Below, piece by piece: positions 58,628 to 64,000 of a stretch of DNA of 64,000 nucleotides. The DNA is from Ascidia mentula (taxonomy: Eukaryota; Chordata; Ascidiacea; Phlebobranchia; Ascidiidae), in the NCBI GenBank assembly GCA_947561715.1, contig OX387201.1:21962001-22026000 (forward strand). Direction: 5' to 3'. The notes under the pieces were generated by a model. It worked only from the letters and a program-made list of their open reading frames with translations, made no database searches and was not told the DNA's origin. Made by a program: the position numbers and the translations under genes. The first letter of the stretch is position 1, and every line of letters begins with the position of its first letter.

Positions 58628-59221
58628 ATGAAGCTTTATTGCGGTTTGGACAACAAAGACGTCAAGCAGATTCTTCTACTTGAAACCTCAACCGAGAAGT
58701 TGGATTCAAACTCGCCACCAAAGATGTTTTCCACACTTTGCATAAAACCTTTGACTCTGATCGGCTGCGATGCTAGGGCACTTACTGATCTCGGTATGAT
58801 ATCTGTGATCGCCATACGAGGGATTCTGCCTTGTCAAGATGCATTTCATGCGTTATCTTACAACTCAGTTACACACTTACGGTTGAATGCTGATCTGACA
58901 AGAAGTAATTTCTGTCGTTGTTTCAACTTTCTAAAGTTCTGTAAATCTTATCAGCAACACAAAGTCACAATTTTGTGAGAAATTCTTTCACGCTCGCTCA
59001 CTTCTGTCAAAAAAAACAAAATCATTTCCCTTCCGTTTAAGAGTCGCGCGATTGTTGGCCTGATTCTCATCCTCGCTGCGTTTTTCGTTGCAACATTACC
59101 TGTTGTTCGGCTCGGTTATGATTTGTTGCCAATTCTGGTTCGCAAGTTAACAAAACTCGGGCTCGGCGGTCATAGACGAGGTCAAGTAGAAATTAGAAGC
59201 GCTTGCGATTATGCAGGATGA
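58628..59221 (+). other. Two unassigned open frames, one with a hydrophobic helix
   Basis: 58628-58978 encodes 116 codons of unknown type (MKLYCGLDNK start). Directly after its stop, a frame without an ATG reads through SRAIVGLILILAAFFVATLP (about 59044-59103), a good transmembrane segment, and then enters the MULE-like fragment at about 59190. Real exons of a membrane protein cut by the transposon are possible, but no splice structure supports this. Confidence 0.25.
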
Positions 59222-59780
59222 ACAAAAGGTCGACGGCGTTGCGGTGGAAGGAAAATTGGGCGGAACGCTGCAGCATGTCAGTTCCCAGTATCATGCTGTG
59301 GTCGCAAGAGACTTAATTTTTCACCAATGCACACAATGCGATATAATGGAGATAGACGCAACCGGCAGTTGTGGCCATTGCACTGTTTTCACAAATGTTT
59401 AAAAGCGACAGAAAATTACTCACTGATTTAAACAACATGCGACGGTTCAATCACACTTATGTCCGTATATTTTTCCGGGGAGAATTTGACGCCAAAATGA
59501 AAAGATGCCACATGGTCGTTTTGGGCGAGTCAAATTTAAACCAGAAGCAGATCATGGGAAAAAGTGAGCACTTCGTTCGACCACAGGAAGCTTAACGACA
59601 CACGAAAATGTACGATGGTAAACATGAAATATTGATTGAGTTTCCCTAAAATAGAAACACGCCCGACAGGAAGTCGAAGAAAGTTGGGGGAAGAAGGCAA
59701 ATGCTGTTTGGACGGACATGAGTATCACAGAATACTTTCAACCTCCCAATAAAACTTTGTGCCTGCGCAAAACAAATTGC
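59190..59780 (+). mobile_element. MULE-like DNA transposon remnant, copy 2 (internally deleted)
   Basis: The sequence from gaaattagaagcgcttgcga to about 59395 aligns with 39351-39530 and keeps the MEIDATGS motif. A block at 59604-59760 aligns with 40405-40600. The region with MCDSSMALI and the C-x2-H motif present in copy 1 is largely missing, so this is a deleted, dead derivative. Confidence 0.6.
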
Positions 59781-59829
59781 CGGAAGGTGGTGCAAAGCAA
59801 GGTCACGTGCGTAGAACTGAGCTTGACAG

Positions 59830-59908
59830 AAAGTTTGATGATGTTACCAACGCATACCAACAGGGAAAGTTTGATGATGTTACCAACGCACACCAACAGG
59901 GAAAGTTT
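59830..59908. repeat. 36-bp direct tandem repeat
   Basis: The unit aaagtttgatgatgttacca plus 16 more bases occurs twice (59830 and 59866) and the first bases recur at 59902. One position differs (cataccaa against cacaccaa). It sits at the right end of the MULE-like remnant. Confidence 0.8.
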
Positions 59909-59980
59909 ATTCAAATAATGAATGGTCGTGACAATGACTGGGTGTCTGATAATTGCGACCATAGCGCATTAAAAAATTAA

Positions 59981-61027
59981 GTATTTTTCTCTGATTGAAT
60001 TTGGGCAAGGGCAGCAGACTCACTTACACAAGTTGAATTTGCTGCTTGCCAAGTTACAAATCGAGGAAATAACTTGTAGCAAGAATTTTCGATCCTTCTG
60101 TAGCCATGACCACACTCACGTACGCTGGATGCTGAGCCATCTGACGACCTTGCAAGCAGACAACTCGCATTTTCAACACAGCGGTTTAATGCGGCCTCAA
60201 AGAACGAACCTGGGACTACGTCTGTCAGCAGATGAACATGGACAAGCAGTTATTAAAATATCACCACAAACTCCATTGAATAATTCCTGTAGTCTTTAGA
60301 TATGTTTCCTCTGTTAAAATTATTTTTAATCTATAAGATTTAATTTCATAATTTTTTGTCTTACTTTTTGCGTTCAGCACAGGATTAAGATGGACGACTG
60401 CAGTTGTAGTGAATTTGGAAAAGCCACGATGACCTTCTACGGAACTTGATTAGTTGTGAGTCCTCAATATTCGCCCTGCAAGGATTTTATAATCCTGATA
60501 CAACCCTAGGTCGAAAGGATCAACAACCCCCCCCTCTCCTCCCCCAACCTACACTCAGCTTTGATCAAAACGGATCTCTTCAAACTGCTGACAACCAAGT
60601 AACCCAACACACATCAACAGCAGTGTTTCTACGTCACAATGGAAGTTCTGTGACGTAGCCAGCTGTGTGACGGGGTCGCGTTACATTCGAGAATTAACGT
60701 TTATACAATTATTTATTTCACCACAAGAAAAAAATAAAAAAGCCAACTTGCGCTTTTGTGACGTAACACTGCTGCTTGCAAATTGGCGAAACTGAAAATA
60801 ATGCGGCCGTTGTTTGTTTCGGGTTGATTATGACGTAACAAATTGTCTGTGAGGCGTCGCAACGTACGTGGAGGAATGAAAGAATGTAATTGGATCGTCG
60901 TCGCTTTTGTGATGTCATAATCTCATTAGCCTGTAAGCTAAATTGCACGATCGGTCTATGAGTTCACAATGCCAGTTTCCGTGACGTCACCCAGTGTGTG
61001 TGGGAGCTGGTTTTGATGACGTCATGA
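59981..61027. other. Interval between MULE-like remnant and EYA
   Basis: Frames at 60033-60299 and 60446-60658 (+) are unassigned. The right part should contain the EYA 3' UTR. TGACGTCA palindromes lie at 60982-60989 and 61017-61024, the latter overlapping the region just after the EYA stop. Confidence 0.4.
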
Positions 61028-62792
61028 TCAAAGGTAGTCTTGTTCAAGTGCGTGATGTAGAGCCATCAGGTCAGAATGTGATGAAATCCTCCAGAAAGGC
61101 ATGTTGTGCTGTGGGAAGAATCGATTTAACCTCGGCATGGATGTGAACCTAACTATTCACACACGTGTATTGTGGACGGGTTTAGGGGCATCTTTAAACT
61201 CCAGTAGAAAATACACAAACGTTGAGGTGAGTGTTTAAATATATGTTTGTGTCAATTATTGGCTGGGCTTTAAAGGCGTTGAAATTAAGAGGAAATCTGC
61301 GAATATACACTGACGTCATTAAGTTCTTACCACTTTGGCAGCTTGTTCTTCGTCGCGGCCGTCGCCAATGGCAACGTATGTGACGTTCCTCCCGAACCGT
61401 TGTATGATTCTCTCGAAACAACTCTCCTTGCCAATCTTTGTGGCGCTGTAGACGTTGTCGATGTTGAAAACTTCCCCAAGGCCGTACAGGAAGAGTTTTG
61501 CGAGCGCTGGGACGAGTTGAGTCGTCGTGGCGAGGACGTTTACGCAGTTCGGTCTGTGGGAAGATGGATTGTTGGGAAAAATATTTTGTGTATGTTGTGA
61601 AATTGTGACTTCCTAGTTCAATTTTTTTTTACAAAATGCAGCATTTAATGCAAGAAGACGTCTGATTTTTGATACTTTTGTGCGTTTAATGTAAAAAAAT
61701 ACAGCTGTAAAGAAAATGAACGATTATTGTGGTTGCTTTGCTTGCACAAATAAAAGAATAACTTTTGTAGTTGGAAAATTAACTAGCTTGTAAACATGTT
61801 CTCCTGTTAGTTGCATCATCGTGATACGCATCACCATTGTAAACATATTTGATAACGTGGTTTTTGAAACTAAATTTGGAAACATTCGGTCAAAGCCTAC
61901 CCTTGCACGTATAGAGAGAGTGAGGTTAAAGCATGAACACATTGATTTGGGAAAACGAATGTTGCAAATTATTCATGATCTCATATCACTTTGGCAACTT
62001 CATATTTTAAACAGGAGCTCAAACCGCACCTAAGTTTCTACAAATCGTAAATCAACGTGTTTACATTTACCTCCTGTGTATAATCTGCAGGGATTTCATG
62101 GCAAGCGTCAACCAATTGTCAGTGACGGTTTCAAGGTCAGAGGTCAACTGCATCCACGTGTCCCGGCCGTGGACGGGCAGTAGAGCTTGTACGTTGTTCG
62201 AATATCTCTCGTATATTTCCTTGATTCTTCGGTATCTGAATGCCAACTTCCTCATCCAATCGACTCCGCCGCGCACTCCAGTGGCCATGCACACATTCCC
62301 AGACGTGGATCGAAATCCGTCGGTGGCGAAATTATACGTGGAAAGGTCCTGTCCATTGTCGTCGGATGACACGTCATCAATGTGCACTTGGTCGCATTCC
62401 TGTGACGTCATAACGATTGCGTCATTAGCAAGCAAACTTGCAGGGGAAATTAAACGACAATTTAGGGAACGGAGTCAGTTGGAAAAAACTTAAAATTTCC
62501 CACCAGACCATTTTGTGATTTCGAAACACGCCGAGATTAGAATTAAGTAACATCCGGGTGACCAAGTGGACGTAAAAAAATCGTCGAACTAAATTTAAAT
62601 GTCGACAACTTTCAAATCGTGATTTGCCAGTAAAGCCTCGAAACATCAGCAGCAGTGACCCGCAATGCGGTAATAAACATCATAACATGGATTAAGTCGA
62701 ACCTCAAGGTCGTTGAAGAAGAGGTGCGTGTCAGCCAGGTTGAAAATAAGCTCCTCCATTCTGAGACCGAGTGCGCAAGTTGCCGACGCATC
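61028..62792 (-). CDS. EYA: Eyes absent (EYA) transcriptional coactivator and tyrosine phosphatase, C-terminal part
   Basis: EYA proteins partner SIX factors and carry a haloacid-dehalogenase-type protein tyrosine phosphatase domain. Four exons close in phase: 62792-62703, 62399-62071, 61553-61331 and 61108-61028 (TGA), giving the last 240 residues. They hold [114 protein letters not shown] and [20 protein letters not shown]. All are near-identical in order and wording to the vertebrate EYA domain. GDG is the third HAD motif. The nucleophile exon (DLDET) and the N-terminal activation region are not in the window and must lie beyond the right edge. Confidence 0.96.
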
Positions 62793-64000
62793 CTGAGGAA
62801 ATATGAACCGGTTTGTAACTCGACACCAACGGCGCCCCTGGGCTGAATGAATTATTCATGGGGAGCAAGACTTTAATTTTCTCCGTCGACTGACTGGGAG
62901 ATAACTCAAGTGAAATTGAAGGTGTTTTGCCCAACCTGGGTTTCGTTACGTTTTAATCCCCGCGTTTTCTGTGGGAATGGAAAAGTTGGAAATGTCCTAA
63001 TAGTTGTTCCTTCAACCACGTCATGAGACTGGGCGGGAAAATGGCGGCTGTTCTCAGGTTGTTTAATGCTGGGTTTACTTTAAAGCATGAAATTGACATT
63101 TACAATATTTTTCTACCGGTTTGTCAATATATCTTCATCAATTCTGTTTCATTTTGCAAATTAAGCGAATTCTATTTTTTTCACGGAAAATTAAATACAA
63201 ATTTTAAATTCCAGCAGGTGTTTAACAGAACCTTGGTTTAAGTGAGGATTGGAACAAACTCTCCTTCAAGAAACTTTAATCGATGGATTTATTCAAAAAT
63301 GAAAAGTCGTCCTAGGTTTTGGCAGCAAATTATTACCCGTGGGATGTTTAGGTGCGGGATTAACCATGAATGTTTCAACAGAAGTTAACTCAGATAGATT
63401 TATTTTTGTTTGAAGTTTTGCTTCCGTGTTGCGGAGCGAAACCTAAGTTTGAAATTCTGGCGCCCACAACAAAAACCTCTCTAAGCAAACAAAGTTAGTC
63501 ACGACCTCCCCCCCAATAAGTTGGCTGTGACGTCACCGGTCACGCTTTGATGATCAGCGGAGACAGTAGCTATTTAGTTACTCGCCCGGCAGGTGACAGG
63601 TCGCATGAATCAGTGTGAAGAAACCCGCGAAACGAGATGGTGACTAACCGGATAATTGTTCTGACCCACCAAATAAAATTGAGTAATTGACTTATTTCAC
63701 GTCATCAAAGCGCTTTGATCGTTTCGCAGAGTTCGTAAAGCAACAAAATCATATTCAATATTTTGTTAGTTGTTCACAGACATTAAATAAAGGACAGTCA
63801 CATTGGTCGAATTGTCAATAATTGAATTTAATCTTGAGATGAAAGAAAATAATTAAACGATGTGAGGACCCCAAAACATTTTCGGTGGCACTTCTTTAAA
63901 ACATTGGGCCAAAAAGTTTGAAAGTCGGTATCTGTTGACGTCATAAAGAAATGCTCGGCGCAAAAAAGGTAAAAAAAACCCACGGTCGTCGTTGAGAACC
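62793..64000. other. EYA intron, right edge of window
   Basis: About 1.2 kb searched on the minus strand for the exon with the WDLDET motif that precedes the 62703-62792 exon in the family; it was not found. The intron therefore extends past the window. TGACGTCA occurs at 63528-63535 and 63936-63943. No other feature was supported. Confidence 0.5.

Overview
The window looks like nuclear DNA of an invertebrate chordate, most likely a tunicate close to Ciona. Genes have many short exons and GT-AG introns, intergenic DNA is short and AT-rich, and several genes (neurensin, metadherin, ARMC1, EYA, a relaxin-receptor-like GPCR) have their clearest relatives in chordates. The genus is inferred; no species-diagnostic marker was seen.

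Layout. 0-1.2 kb: 3' end of a papain-family cysteine protease (+). 1.7-4.7 kb: ribosomal protein eS7, RPS7 (+), with a pyrimidine-rich 5' exon. 5.9-6.6 kb: two and a bit tandem copies of a 334-bp repeat with a tRNA-like part. 6.3-7.7 kb: neurensin-like gene (-), whose last exon reads into that repeat. 10.8-20.1 kb: metadherin/LYRIC-like gene (+). 20.6-21.5 kb: intronless PPCS (-), head-to-head with ENOSF1 (+, 21.9-25.3 kb). 26.5-30.2 kb: membrane-anchored zona-pellucida-domain protein (-). 31.7-33.9 kb: ARMC1 (+). 34.8-35.7 kb: intronless mitochondrial enoyl-CoA hydratase ECHS1 (+). 35.7-41.7 kb: gene-poor, with a decayed MULE-like transposon. 41.8-58.5 kb: a direct tandem duplication of about 8.1-8.6 kb. 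Each unit holds one intact 15-exon GPCR gene (-) with about eight LDL-receptor class A modules and no visible leucine-rich repeats, plus a broken LINE. 59.2-60 kb: a second, deleted MULE-like copy. 61.0-62.8 kb: 3' part of an eyes-absent (EYA) gene (-) that continues past the right edge.

The genes do not form an operon or a single pathway. PPCS (coenzyme A synthesis) and ECHS1 (fatty-acid beta-oxidation) are metabolic neighbours only by chance as far as I can tell. PPCS and ENOSF1 share a 432-bp interval and may share a promoter. Exon limits were deduced by eye from splice sites, reading phase and remembered family sequences. In every multi-exon model given, the phases close across all the listed junctions. 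Where a start or junction is uncertain, the entry says so. The most notable signals are the repeat-derived tail of the neurensin ORF, the conserved SND1-binding tryptophan pair in an invertebrate metadherin, the tandem LRR-less LDLa GPCRs, and a strong excess of the palindrome TGACGTCA across the window.
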